Shown here: positions 12,692 through 24,461 of the stretch, one piece after another
How positions within the stretch are numbered: the first letter of the stretch is position 1
Layout of the letters: every line of letters begins with the position of its first letter
Source of the DNA: Reticulitermes lucifugus
Lineage: Eukaryota; Arthropoda; Insecta; Blattodea; Rhinotermitidae
Assembly (NCBI GenBank): GCA_026260175.1
Contig: JAKCWW010000925.1
Location: 22,640-86,639 of the forward strand
Reading direction: 5' to 3'
DNA length: 64,000 nt
Position numbers and translations under genes: made by a program
The notes under the pieces: model-generated
What the model saw: only the letters and a program-made list of their open reading frames with translations
What the model was told of the DNA's origin: nothing
Database searches by the model: none

Positions 12692-14912
12692 CTATCTAGT
12701 TAAAGCTGGCCTGTCCGTCGCATCTATTCACGTCTTACGTCTCTTCCTTCATTTCGGTAACTCTTCTGCCAATACGTAACTTTTCAATTCCTCTGAATTG
12801 TCTCATCGAAACAAATGTAATTTTTCCTTGCATCTGCAATTCACTAGGGACAACTAACTGGCTCTGAGAAAAACGCACTACTGTGGGGTGTATCCTGCAT
12901 TTTTTATGTTTTTATCTGAAATCCAGCATTCTGGCTCTCACCACAAAACTTTGTTTTTCGCCCATAACTATGGAGTATTAAAGCAGGTATTTCCATTTCA
13001 TTTTGCTAATATTTTCATTGTTATTACACGTAAGAAATATTTATGTTATTAAAAACAAAATACCTATAACTTCAAGCCCGAAACATAAGTAAGTTGCAGC
13101 AGAAGAATAGAGTTCCAGGTTCTTTGTACTTTCATGCTTAGGGCGTCCTTACATGTCAAGTGCAGAACTGGACACCAGAAGGTCATCAGCAAGCACTCGA
13201 GTATCAGTGTTTTCCACACAACGGAACTACAAAGTAGCCAGCAGACAATGGACTGACTGCAGTACGAATATCATTATTAGATTACTGTTCCTTTGTTAGG
13301 ATACCTCTTGGTTAACTCGTGTTGTAATTAGACTAAGAGTGCTGCATTACGCAAACTGCATCTTGTCTCCAAGATTGGAATCGCTGGCCACGGATGCTGG
13401 TGCTGCTGCTACTTTAAATTCAAATGGCTGTACTTGTCGTCATCATTAACACAAGGTTTTATCTCGAGAGGATTACTGTCCACAGGAAACAATGACTTGG
13501 TAGCTCAGAGCCGTGCTTGCAAAAATCGCGGTTAAATGTTAAGATTCTGGTACATCCATGGCTGGAACGTTTTGACTTTTAGTGTTTATCAGAAGGTTTT
13601 TCACAGAGGTGCTGAGATCGGTTCTCGGCCTATCCCACTAGACATGGAAGTGTTCCTCTGAATAAACTCCGCATTGTGAAGGCATGTAAAATGAGTGGAA
13701 GTGTAATTGCATTAATTATTTGCTACGGTACAAAATAGATTTAAAACAACTGTGAAAGTTTTCTGTATGCCTTTACCTAGAGGGTACGTACTTCCAAAAA
13801 GAGCTCTTTTTATGAATAATAGAAAAAAGAAATATTGACAATTTGTTCTGAATAATGTCTGTGTAATCTATGTAGGTCATCTTTATCTCTAGATAAAAGT
13901 TTACCTGACGGGTTATACCATTGGAAAACATATCAATGTTATCACACACACACACAAAAAGAAGAATTTGTTGCTGCGGAAATATGCGATTGAGTATTAG
14001 CATAATTTATTCGAAACGAAAAAGAATACATTTTTTACTGTCAGCAGGGCGAAACACTTTTGGTGTTTTCGAGCTGTTATTTCTCTTATTCGTGAAGAAT
14101 TTGAATAGAATCTAAACACAGTAACTACATCCTTTTTTGTTCTATATGGGCTGATGCTTCATGTTTAGGCCGTCAATATTTTCTCCGGCATCTCTGGCTG
14201 TGCCTTATATCTTGCACTTACCTCGTAAACGTCGAGATATGGTATCATTTTTACGTCTGTCGTTGACAGCGAGATACCGTAATACTCGACTTTCTCTCGT
14301 AGACCCAAAAACATATTATTTCTTATTCTTATCTCTTAAAAGGTGCTAACTGTTTCTAACGCTTCAATTCCTACGTCACAGAGAAAACAGTGTGTCTCAC
14401 TTACAAAGACAAATTGCATAAATTAAGTAGATTGTCTAAGATGTTATTTTTGTCCAATGTTAAGACAAATTGGAATGTGTTGAAAATTTTCAGTTACAAT
14501 CCCAAACAAAAAATTAAAGAAATTTCTTCTTGTGAGAGTCGAGTTCTTACATGTAGACAGGCAGACGGACGGCCATGTATGTCTGGGATAGTAGTTATTA
14601 TTTTGACATGTGTCATAAGGTATTTCCTAAATTCATTACAATTTCAGACAGCTGTTAATTTAAAAGGACTCATAAACAGAAATCCATCTCCTCGAACATA
14701 AAGAGTAAAATAGTAACATGCCTACAAAAAAGCAGTATCTCAGCTGTACTCATGTATTGGCTAATTTGCACTTCTGCTTTATGGAAATCATTCACGTACC
14801 ACGGTGCTTGAAAATAATTATCTGGTAACATATTAACATATACACCTTTACCTCAAACAAAACCTCGTACCAGCCACGTTCAGCCCTATTTTACACGTCT
14901 ATTTTCGCGAAT
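12692..14912. other. Unannotated stretch
   Basis: No gene recognised. A short (CA)n run lies near 13945. The 103-codon frame at 14390-14701 resembles nothing known to me. Confidence 0.55.
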
Positions 14913-15177
14913 TGGCCGACCCCGGTGGCAGCGCCGTCTAAGGCATGGGTCTGCGTTCGTTCGATTGCTAGGATTGCGAGTTCGACTCTCGCCTGCGGTG
15001 TGGTTGTCTGTCTCTTGTGAGTGGTGTGAGTTGTCAAGTAAAGTTCTCTGCGTCGGGCTGATCACTAGTCCACAGGAGTCCTACCGAGTGTGGCTTGTTT
15101 ATCTGCGTGTGATCGTAGAGCCTCAATAATGAGGAGGCCCTGGCCTACTAGGGGTTGTTGCGCCATGGGAGAAAAAC
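14913..15177 (+). mobile_element. tRNA-derived SINE, subfamily A
   Basis: The head begins GGCCGACCCCGGTGGCAGCG (A-box-like GGTGGCAGCGCCG), followed by the B box GAGTTCGACTCTC. The body has TCTCTTGTGAGTGGTGTGAG, GGGCTGATCACTAGTCC and GTGATCGTAGAGCC. The tail is CTACTAGGGGTTG, TTGCGCCATGG and GAAAAA. This is the same element as 1966-2213 in opposite orientation. Head and tail end are shared with the two subfamily B copies. Internal pol III promoter boxes imply transcription from the head. There is no clear target-site duplication. Confidence 0.88.
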
Positions 15178-17500
15178 TTCCCGAACTGCGTTTTATAAAT
15201 TCCGTAGTTTTTAAAGTTGTTTATATGTTTTAAGCATTAAATATTACGCACTAAACAATGTAACAGCATACACAAAGACATTTCAATAGTTTTTTGGCCC
15301 CCGGAATAATATGAAAACCGCTCTTATTAATGCCATTTTCAAACTGGTTATCTATTTTCTCAACTTGATATTGCGTTACTGTTTCCGCTTACGTTACGCT
15401 TTCTGTGCGTGACAATGAATATTCAGAAGAAAATAAGACGTCTGGCGATATCATTTTCGGAGCTTGCGAGTATGATGAACGGTGGAAAAAAAGGACTCTG
15501 TTATTTTTAGCAACGATGTTGTGTGGGGGGCTATCGAGCCCCGTAAGTGCTTCCAGGTTCGCTCATACCTCAACTTACGTAGTACTGTAAATTGAATTGT
15601 AGAAGAACAATAGTAAATTTAAAAAGAACACTGATTTTATTCAAATTGTTGGCCACTGATTTACGTCTGGACCTGTTTCAGTTTCAGATATTCTTGAATA
15701 CAGTAAAGCGTAATCACACAATGTCACTACTCTCTCCTCTGTGTGCACGAACTCCTGCTATCCGCCGTAAAGTATAGAATCTGTCTCTCTTCATTTTTCT
15801 TCTAGTATGCTTTATGGTAATTCTTAGTACCGTTGGCGTTATGTTGTTGGTAAGGTCAATGGGAAGCTTGAGAAGTTTATCTTGGACGTCTAAGGACGGA
15901 GAGTGATCCAGGTGAACGTTACGTGTAGCTTAGGGCGACCAGATTGCCTGAGTAAATTAACGACACTCTGAAACATTTCAGTGGGTTATACCCTGTTGTA
16001 GGACATGATAATTCAAGTGTGATTCTCATCTTTAACTTTATTGCAGGTGTAGATGTTTAACCATGCTGCATTCTTTCAACTGTCCTCTAGCGACGGTTAA
16101 GTCTTCAAAGACGTTAGCCGGGGTCAGGTCAATGTACGGTCCTTGTCACGTAATTATGACTTCCAGTATCTCAACCTAAATGCAAGTCCATGAAAATTAG
16201 ACTCAATTGTTTCAAATGACAGGCATAAAACTTTTCCTTTCATACAAAAATTCAATTGTGACGTCACGCACCGGCACTCCAAGAGGGAATGCTCAAAAGA
16301 GAGTTGCTTAAAGATGTTTGAGAGTATTGATTGTTGCAGGCTTTAAGTACGTAAGACTAAAATGAAAAACAATAGGACATTTCACGAAGTTAACAAAAAA
16401 TCGGGCATATAAATTTACTCGAAAAGAAGAACATGGGCTTTTGTGGAAAAAACAGGACATGATGGAAACAAGGAGGATGCTTCGCTCTGGAAAAAAAAGA
16501 GCGCAGGGAATTCTTCCCATTGTAGAACAAACAATCTTTGCTTCATCTAGACACACTCAATTTTATTTCCTTTGAAAGGCTTCTCATGTGCACGTCGCAG
16601 TAATTGACACTCAAAGCCAATGATTAAATACACATTCACTGTTAATTACTTCATTAACCCAAAATTTAATTTTCTAGACATCTTTACAGAAGAGAATGTA
16701 AGGTCTCTGAACTGGAAGTCTACCACCCCCGCCCCACTCTGCCTCTAAGCTTCTTCGCGACCTCAGCTGACTGTGAGTGTAACTACCATTGAATACAAAG
16801 TTGACTTGAGAAGGGATTGTTACGAGTCATTACCCAGCGCCTGAAATCTTACGTAATACCTTCAACTAACAATCATTAATAAATGTACAATGGAATACAG
16901 CAGTCACTTTGTACTTTTAAATGCCGTACACTCGGAAATTAATTTATTTCCTAAGAAACGTTCTATAGATAGCCTAATAATATTATCAAGCCATCTTTAA
17001 AGAATAGGTCTTTTTTCGAACAATTACTTTGCAACATCAAATTTTGCATACATTGATGACAGGAACAAATTTCTGCCTTACCGTCAAAAATACTAAGGCC
17101 TTAGACCTACTCAAGAATGATATCTATCAACAAAGATTTAGGACGGCTACTTTGCAAACTTTAAGGGGAAACCGGCTGCTTGCATCTTCAGCGTAGAAGG
17201 TACGTAGTGAGTTTAGGCTGCCATAAAGTTGGAAATTACTGTTTCCAAAACAGTTGATAACAGTAGTAAATTCATAGCGTCTGACAGACTCAGAAGCATA
17301 GATGTGCCTGTAGTGGCAATTCGAAGATAAGACAGCAACTTATCAATTTACTTCAATCAAATTCCTACTAAGGAAATAAGCCATAGCTTACGACAATCGA
17401 GAAAAGTAATGGAGGAACGGATTACGAAGCTGTCTTAGAATTATTCACACTTTGGGTTACGTTGAAAATAATCACAATCGCTTAATTATACGAATGGAGT
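15178..17500. other. Unannotated stretch
   Basis: No gene or recognised repeat. Open frames are at most 82 codons. Confidence 0.55.
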
Positions 17501-17539
17501 TTCAAATCTGTGACGACGCACTTCGTTATTCATTTTACT

Positions 17540-17735
17540 TATGAGAGTTGAAACTTCCTTCCGTTTTTGGGCGCTTTCGCGAAAATTGAGAAAAGCGGCT
17601 ATCAGCTTCGTCATATCTGTCTGTCTGTCTGCCTGTCTGTATATATGTCTGTTCGCCCGTCCGCCCGCATGGACCAACTCGGCTCCCAATGGAACGATTT
17701 TCATAAAATTTGATATTTGGATATTTTCCGACAAT
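17540..17735 (-). repeat. Dispersed repeat with CAGA/GTCT microsatellite core, copy 1
   Basis: On the minus strand: a GAAAATCGTTCC...GGGAGCCGAGTTGGT block, then an imperfect (CAGA)n run (GTCT on the plus strand, about 17617-17650), then GATATGACGAAGCTGATAGC and CTTTTCTC. The same order of blocks occurs at 63125-63335 on the plus strand. Open frames on both strands here are by-products of the repeat. I do not know the element class. Confidence 0.7.
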
Positions 17736-18031
17736 CTGAGAAGAAAATTCAAGTTTAATTAAAACCTGACAAGAATAAAGGGTACTTTACATGAAGACCT
17801 ATGCACATTTATGGTAGTATCGCGCTGAGTTCTTACACAAATAAATGTTTCAGAAAATCTTTGTAGAAAAAATCAAAACACATATCTTATATTAAATACC
17901 TTTTCCCAAACATCGTGTCGTTTATGAGCTAGTGTGGAAGTATATGGTAGAACCGGACAGACCACTGATGACAATATAATACGGCGCATGCACTTTTTAT
18001 TTTGGATAACTATAAAACTACATAAACACGT

Positions 18032-18472
18032 TCAGAATTCATTCATTCTGTAGTCTGTCTTACGACAGGTCTGTAATCTCTTTTCACAGCGAGTTCTCCA
18101 CAAAGAGCAATTTAGTGCTCCCTCTTTCAATTTCCAGTATCTTCTCTTTTCCTTAAGGTCATCTAGTAGCTGCTTACGTCTTCTCCCTCGTCTTCCCATC
18201 ACATCTATCCTTCCTTCTAAATTTCCTTCAATCACGTGTTTCAGAAGGCAGTTTCTATACAAGATTTGACCAATCTAGTTAGACTTTGTTCTTTTTATTG
18301 TATGTAGGATATTCCTTACCTCCTTGACTCTGTGTAATACTTCATTTCTCACACGATCGGTCCAACTGATCTTCTCCATGATTCTCCAGCACCACATTTC
18401 AAAACTTTCCATGTATTTCACTTTCAGTGTATGTGATACTTTTTTATTTCCACTGCAAAAATGGTTACACAA
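18032..18472 (-). pseudogene. Non-LTR retrotransposon reverse transcriptase, C-terminal remnant
   Basis: This is the region C-terminal to the reverse-transcriptase domain in an endonuclease/RT-type LINE, which copies its RNA at the insertion site. On the minus strand 18472-18278 reads YMESFEMWCWRIMEKISW and ends at an in-frame TAG (18275-18277). The same frame continues IGQIL-x-RNCLLKHVIEG and then GRRGRRRKQLLDDLKEKR. I recall the family as W-I-G-H-I-L at this point, so the stop replaces the Trp. Near the end a one-base shift puts the expected VVRQTTE and its stop in another frame. GAAT-type repeats follow, typical of a short 3' tail. The copy at 38676-39290 covers the same region. The clade is uncertain, perhaps RTE-like. 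Confidence 0.8.
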
Positions 18473-21048
18473 ACACGTCTCAGCATTACGTTATACGTAC
18501 ATTGCCTGTCTATTTCTTAATAAATATATTGGCTGTTATTTTAAGAATTACTTAAACACAAATACACATTGCTTTAAAAGCTATGCACGTGAAATGAAAT
18601 GAAACATATGTTACCACTGTCCTTTAAATAACTAATATAAAATCGAAAAGTTTGCAAATTGTTAATACTTGGTATTTAACTGTGAGCCCACCGGTAATTA
18701 AGAACAGAAGTTGTAAAGATTCTGCGTATTTTAACTTATGACACATTGTGCTGAATTAGTAATTATGTTAGTTCACAAAAATTGTAGAGCCGAAAAACGG
18801 CCATGCAATATTGAAATATAACGCCTTTGTTTAAACACCTCGAAATTTAGAATGGAATGACCGCTCTACCTGCGTAAGTTGTCTGCATTTTAGAGTTGAC
18901 CACAGTAACTGTCCCTTGTGATAAAACGGAACGTTAGAAAATTGGTAGTGAGGCTCAGGTAATTTTGTCCAGTATATGGAAATGTTGCTTGTCCCGTATT
19001 GCCCATTTCATTGCATTTGTTGCCCGTAACCATTGTGTAAAAGCATAAAATTAATTCAAGTGATTACAAAGAATGTTGTTAGTGTGTATGAGTTGGTTTT
19101 TTAAACTCTCTTTTTCATTGCTATGTCCTCAGTTTGTAAAATGTGAGTTTTGGCAGGGCGAATTTGGCAACAACGGGAAATAAACCAGTGTTTCAATGGC
19201 TGCAGGCACGGCAGTAGCTAGAACCCTGATCCTGGATGTAGAGAAGCCACCAATCATGCTTCATACGTCGGGGGGGGGGGGAGGAGGGAAGTTACCAGTT
19301 TATAGTGTCGTACTTCAGATGACTGGTAACGAAATATGACAGTCGACCCTCCCATAGACCCAATCAGGCAGTTCCTTAGTTCCTTAGCTTGTATACGTAA
19401 ACAAACATATAAAATCCATAGCACACTGTAGGGGTAACGTCGAAACATTGGACAAAGACAAGACTTCCACCTGGTCTTCGATGGAAGACACCCAGATAAG
19501 TGCTTTTAAAAATCCTTCCGTCTATAATACATCTTCTTCACTTAGCAAAGTGTAGACGAACTTATTCCATGCAGAATGCGTATTTTAATCTTTTGTTTTA
19601 TTTCCCCTCCCTCCCAGCACTTTTCTCGTCAGTAGACCACTGAGTATTTTTGTTAAGTTCCGTTGTTTTGGGAACCATTAGTGTTCTTGTTGAGTGCACG
19701 AGAATATTTTATTTGTTTACTCTGTAGAAAGAATTTTGAATCTGGAACAACATACCGGGGGTGAGGCTTCAGTGTCACATTAGTGGAAGCAGATCTCATC
19801 AATTTGAAGTTTAGACTGTGAAGAATTCAGTTAAACAAAACCAAGATCATAAAGTTGTTTTCTTCGTGTTTAAAGATGTTATGGAAGAGCCAAGCATCCT
19901 GGGGTTATTAATACGTTCTAACATCGAGCGTGTATTATACATGAGCATCAATGTTGCAAGCTGTTATTTATAACAATTTAATAAAGATTCGTGCCTTTCC
20001 TTTCCGTTTTCTTGGTAGAGTAAATTCTCCACTGTTATAAGGAAGTTATGTACTTAGCAAGGGCACTAAGTAAATCCAAGATATAAAACTCTTTCTTGAC
20101 AAGCGAACAATATTTATTTCGTTAAGCTGTGCCCTGTCTTTCGTGGAACCAAAATTTTCATTATCGTATTCACAGATAGCCGGCACTGCACACTCTTCTG
20201 AGCCACTTAAATTGGTCTAGACTTCCAAAACTTATTTCTGTAAAATTCATTCCAGCATTATTACGCCGTCTACATTTAAGTCCACCAATAAATTAACATC
20301 ATCACTCTATACCGGGCTCTGACGTGCTTCTTTCAAATATCTCTTAGCTTTCTTCCACTATTTTAATGGTATGTTCTAAATCTTAGTTAAAACGGAAGTG
20401 CAGTAAGTCGTACAATTATTTCATACAACATTGAAAACAAAATATGTTACACAGTTATTTGCCTATACGGTCCTTCTTCTAAGTTCCTCTCTGAACACCT
20501 CTAATTGACGTTACTAAAATTTAGAGAAAAAGTTTATGGATTGGATAATAAAAATGCGTTCTTGGCAGACAAATTCCTTTAAAAACTCCGAAACAAATTG
20601 CTCTTTCACACTCACCTGTGATTGTTGATCATTATGGATCTTTCTATAGTGAGATGGCATTCTGAACTCACGCTGCACAATAGCAGAAGTGTCGATTGGA
20701 AAAACCTTTCACACAAAACACATGCTGTTCTGCAGTTTACGCCATCTTGCCTGCGACTGCTTACTAAATGCGCCAATAGGGCAGCACTATCGAATACAAG
20801 AATTTTCGACCATCAGGGTTCTGACACCAGATCCACTAATGAAATTGAAATGCATAGAAAGGTAGGCATTTAAGGGCAGAGCGTCTTTTATAAAGATGTG
20901 TATTTTTGAAAGTGTAAATAATGAGTGATTGTTGTTATAAAATGACAGCCGATAACCTTAAAAAGTTTTCAATTAAAAATAACCTCTTGCACTGAAAATT
21001 ATGGTAGAAGCAATTATGGCATATTCGTCCGTGGCGATGATGTTTTAA
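18473..21048. other. Unannotated stretch
   Basis: No gene recognised. A 12-base G run lies at 19270-19281. The longest open frame is 92 codons (18324-18602), largely antisense to the RT remnant. Confidence 0.55.
19270..19281. repeat. Poly-G tract
   Basis: Twelve consecutive G followed by AGGAGGG. It is a likely site of length error in assembly. Confidence 0.9.
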
Positions 21049-21064
21049 TATAGACATGACTATT

Positions 21065-21276
21065 TATGTTATTTTCACCGTACATTTTTAATGTACATAG
21101 TCTTATTCCGACACATGTACACCTTATTATGTCCTATTTAATACATGCTTATGTCACTAAAGATGTGTAAAGAGTCCTGATGATGAACTGATACAGTTCG
21201 AAACATGTCGACTATTTATTGACATAGGCATGTATTAAATAGGACATAATAAAGTGTACATTTGTAGGAATAAGAC
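21065..21276. mobile_element. Foldback retroelement-like insert with 16-bp direct repeats
   Basis: TATAGACATGACTATT occurs at 21049-21064 and again at 21277-21292, a perfect 16-bp flanking duplication. Inside are 60-nt inverted arms: 21097-21156 (beginning ATAGTCTTATTCC) and 21220-21279 (ending GGAATAAGACTAT), with few mismatches. The right arm overlaps the duplication by 3 bp. Between the arms lies the hammerhead-like motif at 21169-21217. Long variable duplications are typical of target-primed reverse transcription (LINE, Penelope-like), rather than the 2-9 bp made by most DNA transposases. The element has no coding capacity. Confidence 0.7.
21169..21217 (+). ncRNA. Hammerhead-ribozyme-like motif (best copy)
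   Basis: Stem I 5' strand AAAGAGTC (21169-21176) pairs with GACTATTT (21210-21217), seven of eight positions. CTGATGA, the conserved core, is at 21177-21183. One extra T (21184) follows. Stem II is GAACTG / CAGTTC (six pairs) with loop ATA (21185-21199). GAAAC, the second core, is at 21200-21204. ATGTC follows, so ACATGT forms the short palindromic stem III and GTC (21207-21209) is the expected cleavage triplet. This is the type I order, known from Penelope-like elements and related retroelements. The extra T between core and stem II departs from consensus and may reduce or abolish activity. Confidence 0.55.
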
Positions 21277-21292
21277 TATAGACATGACTATT

Positions 21293-22269
21293 GTTTTGGG
21301 AATTTTCTGTCCTCTTGGGCTTTTCTTAAAGAACAGTATTTTGGAACTTGGTTCTGTGTCCGTCAGCAGGTAAAAATACTCCTACGTATTTGAGCATTTG
21401 TTAAGAACTAGTCTGAGTCACAGGTCACCGGAACGATTTCAAATAACTTTCGAGTGACAGAAATTCAAGGAAAATATTTGAGTAGCGGATATCAAGAACA
21501 AGCCTTCCTTTCCTGCCAAACAATTGAAATAATTCGGGTGATGGCAATCGAATATTTACGAAAAGACATGTAAATTTGTAACGCACAGTAATTTTAAATT
21601 GATTTCTTTATTGGGTAACTTAGGAGTTCGACCTGACTTTTTCGACTACCGATCTTCTGCTCTACAAATTCTTGCTTTGCTTCTATGTATGATGCGGTGT
21701 CTCATTTAGTGCACTGACTGGTTAGAAGCTACGCTGCGTAGTATACGTCAGAAGAGGCGATTCTGAATACTTTAGTCAGTATAGTCACCAATTACTCTTT
21801 TCCTTGCAGGGGTTCAATCGTAACAGGTAATACAGGGTGCATCAATCAGTACCACTACTGGCTTACAGCTGGACGAGTGGAATTTTCTCCCCACAAGTTT
21901 AGAGACTTTCCTTTATGCCGTTGCACCCAGAAGGGCTCTTAGACCGACACTCCTATCCAATTGTATCGGTGGGTGGCCATTTCACCAAAATATAAAGCTT
22001 TCGGGGTACAAAACATAAGACACACTTCTGCCTAGTGCCGAGACCAAGAATGCGTCTTCACTTTGTGTTAATTAAGCACAAGGCTAATTTGTCTATATGA
22101 TAATATATGTAAATAACATATCCTGATAAACACTTGCAACAAACGTGTAGTGATCAATCAATTTATTACACTATTAAACAGTAAATAGTCTCTTCCCTCA
22201 ATCAATACTTTAACAAACTTATGCACTTAATAAAACACATTCAGAAATACAATACTCCTATAACACGCC
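21293..22269. other. Unannotated stretch
   Basis: No gene seen. TACAGGGTGCATCA near 21830 resembles a transposon end but has no identified partner. Confidence 0.5.
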
Positions 22270-22305
22270 TAAATGTTTCGGCACCAAGGTGCCAAATTCA
22301 GGGAG
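22270..22305 (-). ncRNA. Degenerate hammerhead-like hairpin
   Basis: Minus strand: CCCTGAATTT, then a six-pair stem GGCACC / GGTGCC with a TT loop, then GAAACATTTAGG. The order matches the 21169 motif, including one T just before the stem. The first core is CTGAATT instead of CTGANGA, and the triplet after GAAAC is not GTC. A perfect stem beside GAAAC supports common descent. Activity is unlikely. Confidence 0.4.
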
Positions 22306-24238
22306 ATATTCTGACAAAGGAGTAAAAGGTCAGCACGCTTAACTACGCATTATTTCGGAAAATTACAAGATGTGTTCCAAATGAACTTCCGTAGTACCAT
22401 TCGACTAAGCATTATTATATAGTTTTTATATTGCATTTTTCTTGTGTGCTCATTTATGCACGTAAGGTGCGTGCCTTGCGAATTTACTTCTGAGATTTAC
22501 AATTTAACGACAATATTTGCCACACTATAAGCAAAACGCTACGCGGGACAAGCCGTACCAGGCGCTTGTCTCAGGTATTTAGTTTAGAAAAGCTGGAACC
22601 ATTATAAATCAACACGAGTATGGTGTTGCTGTTTTCGCCACAAAAAAAATGTTTTGTGAACAACTAGTGGGCCTCGTCTACGATTGTATATCTACTTAAT
22701 GTACAAAAGAGTGGAACGTTTTTGGCCACACAACTTGGGAAATGAACATTTTCAAACTCTGCTTTAATCTTTCACGTCATTTGTTATGCATTGTTTTAGA
22801 CGAAGGTACTGCTTAGACATAAATCACTACAGATACTAACTATTATTTCCGTTATATTTTTAGGTAACGACTTAACGAACTGACCAACTCCATAAAGTAA
22901 GACCATTCTTAGGAATGTCCTCAGCTAATCAAGCAACTTTCCACACTTCGCGAAACCCGACCTTTCCTGGGCCTTTCATCTCAGATGATCATTCAATAAA
23001 GCGGAAATATGCAAGATCGTATTTAAACAAAGAAATAATAAGTGCACATTTTTGGTTTATTTTCTTATGAATCCCTTACCATGTTTATAAGATCCTGTCA
23101 ATTTTCCCCATCCTACGCCAGATGAATTCAATCCTTTGTTAAAGACATTCCCTATAAAAAGTTAATTTAGAAAATTATCTAACTATTATAATAGTTATGG
23201 ATATTAATAAAAATTAATTTTACGTTATTTACATATTTTATGGAGGTGCCATTCTTCTTTGGAGAAATTGAAGAAAATGTGTATGTTTTTTAAATAAATT
23301 AGTATTTAAGAAAGAGAAAGTAATTATTCAATTAATTTTAGTTTAATTATATTTCTTTGTGATTATTTTTTCGATAATTCTTTCTCAGGCCCCAAATAAA
23401 ATTCGTTATGTTTACTTCTCCTCCAGAAAATTATGTCTTCTTAATTCCGATAGTAATTGCTTGCCTCTGAATTTTTTCACTCTGTTCCATGCAAAGGTAC
23501 CAACATCAAATAAAGAAAAAATATAACAGCCAACATATTAAATCGGGCTTTAGAACGGTTAAACTTGTTACCATAGTCTGATCATCTTATAAGCTCCCTC
23601 TTGGTTTTAGTAACGTGGACACAACTGTTTGCGGTTTTTATTGGAAACGCGAGGTGAATTTTAAGCAGTTTCGTCAGAGTAAAGCGACTGGAGCGCCGCC
23701 AAATTGTCCCCGAGGAAGTAACGCGTAAAGAATAACAGCAGAATGTCATCACCATAATACCACAAGCTGGCAGGCACTTGTTGACTTGTGGTTTTCTAAG
23801 TCACTCCAGCGACAGGCTTTAACGTATTTGCTTTCCTGCGGTACCCACATCCTACCGCCCACGAAACTTGTTTCGTTACTCATATGCAGATTCGAATTGC
23901 GTTTACTTTAGATCCGGGCTGTAATCTCTCGCTCTCTCTCTCTCTCTGTCCCTTCCTTTCTCGTATTCATGAAGAATTTTTCTGGAATGACAAGGCATTT
24001 GCTTATTGGAAGTAATGACGGATGTTGGACGAAGTCAACTATACAGAAGAAAATTAAAGACATGATTAGATAAAAGCAAAATAATTAGATCTGGCGTATA
24101 TAATGCTTGTAGTTCCAGGCAAACTTTAAAAGAATCATCACAATAACGATTCTTATAAACTTTTCCTTAAAACTTCAATGTTGTTATGGCAAATATTATG
24201 AATCCTAAAATTTATGATAGTTATGGCAACTGATTCTA
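22306..24238. other. Unannotated stretch
   Basis: No gene recognised. A (CT)n microsatellite lies at 23925-23948. Confidence 0.55.
23925..23948. repeat. (CT)n microsatellite
   Basis: About eleven CT units with one G interruption. Confidence 0.95.
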
Positions 24239-24461
24239 CAGGGTATAATCTTAAAGCGGAACCAATTTATAGGAACTACAAACCGGCTTTTAGCTGTACT
24301 GCTTAGAGACAGATGACGCAGCCCGCTCTGCAGTACTCAGTCGCACGAGTCCGGCATAATGCGGGATTACACGCCGTAGAGCAGCGACATCAATTACCGC
24401 ACAGCAACTGATGATATTCTCCGCTTTGAATACTCATTTCGGCTTTAAAAAATCACCCTGT
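24239..24461. mobile_element. Possible MITE of about 220 bp
   Basis: The left end, CAGGGTATAATCTTAAAGCG (24239 onward, preceded by TA), is matched by the inverse complement of the right end, CAGGGTGATTTTTTAAAGCC (24441-24460). About 15 of the first 20 bases agree. The interior is more GC-rich than its surroundings and non-coding. The right flank is TC rather than TA, so the presumed TA duplication has mutated or the call is wrong. Confidence 0.5.

Noticed and set aside
14545-14580. GACAGGCAGACGGACGGCC as another CAGA-core repeat
   Set aside because: The flanking blocks of that family are absent.
14913-14990. Possible tRNA gene
   Set aside because: It is the head of a SINE: A and B boxes are present, but the cloverleaf does not close and a repeat body follows.
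17541-17762. Open frames on both strands across the GTCT tract
   Set aside because: They are produced by the microsatellite and the shared repeat, not by a gene.
24411-24450. CTGATGATAT inside the MITE as another hammerhead core
   Set aside because: No GAAAC follows and no stem II can be drawn.
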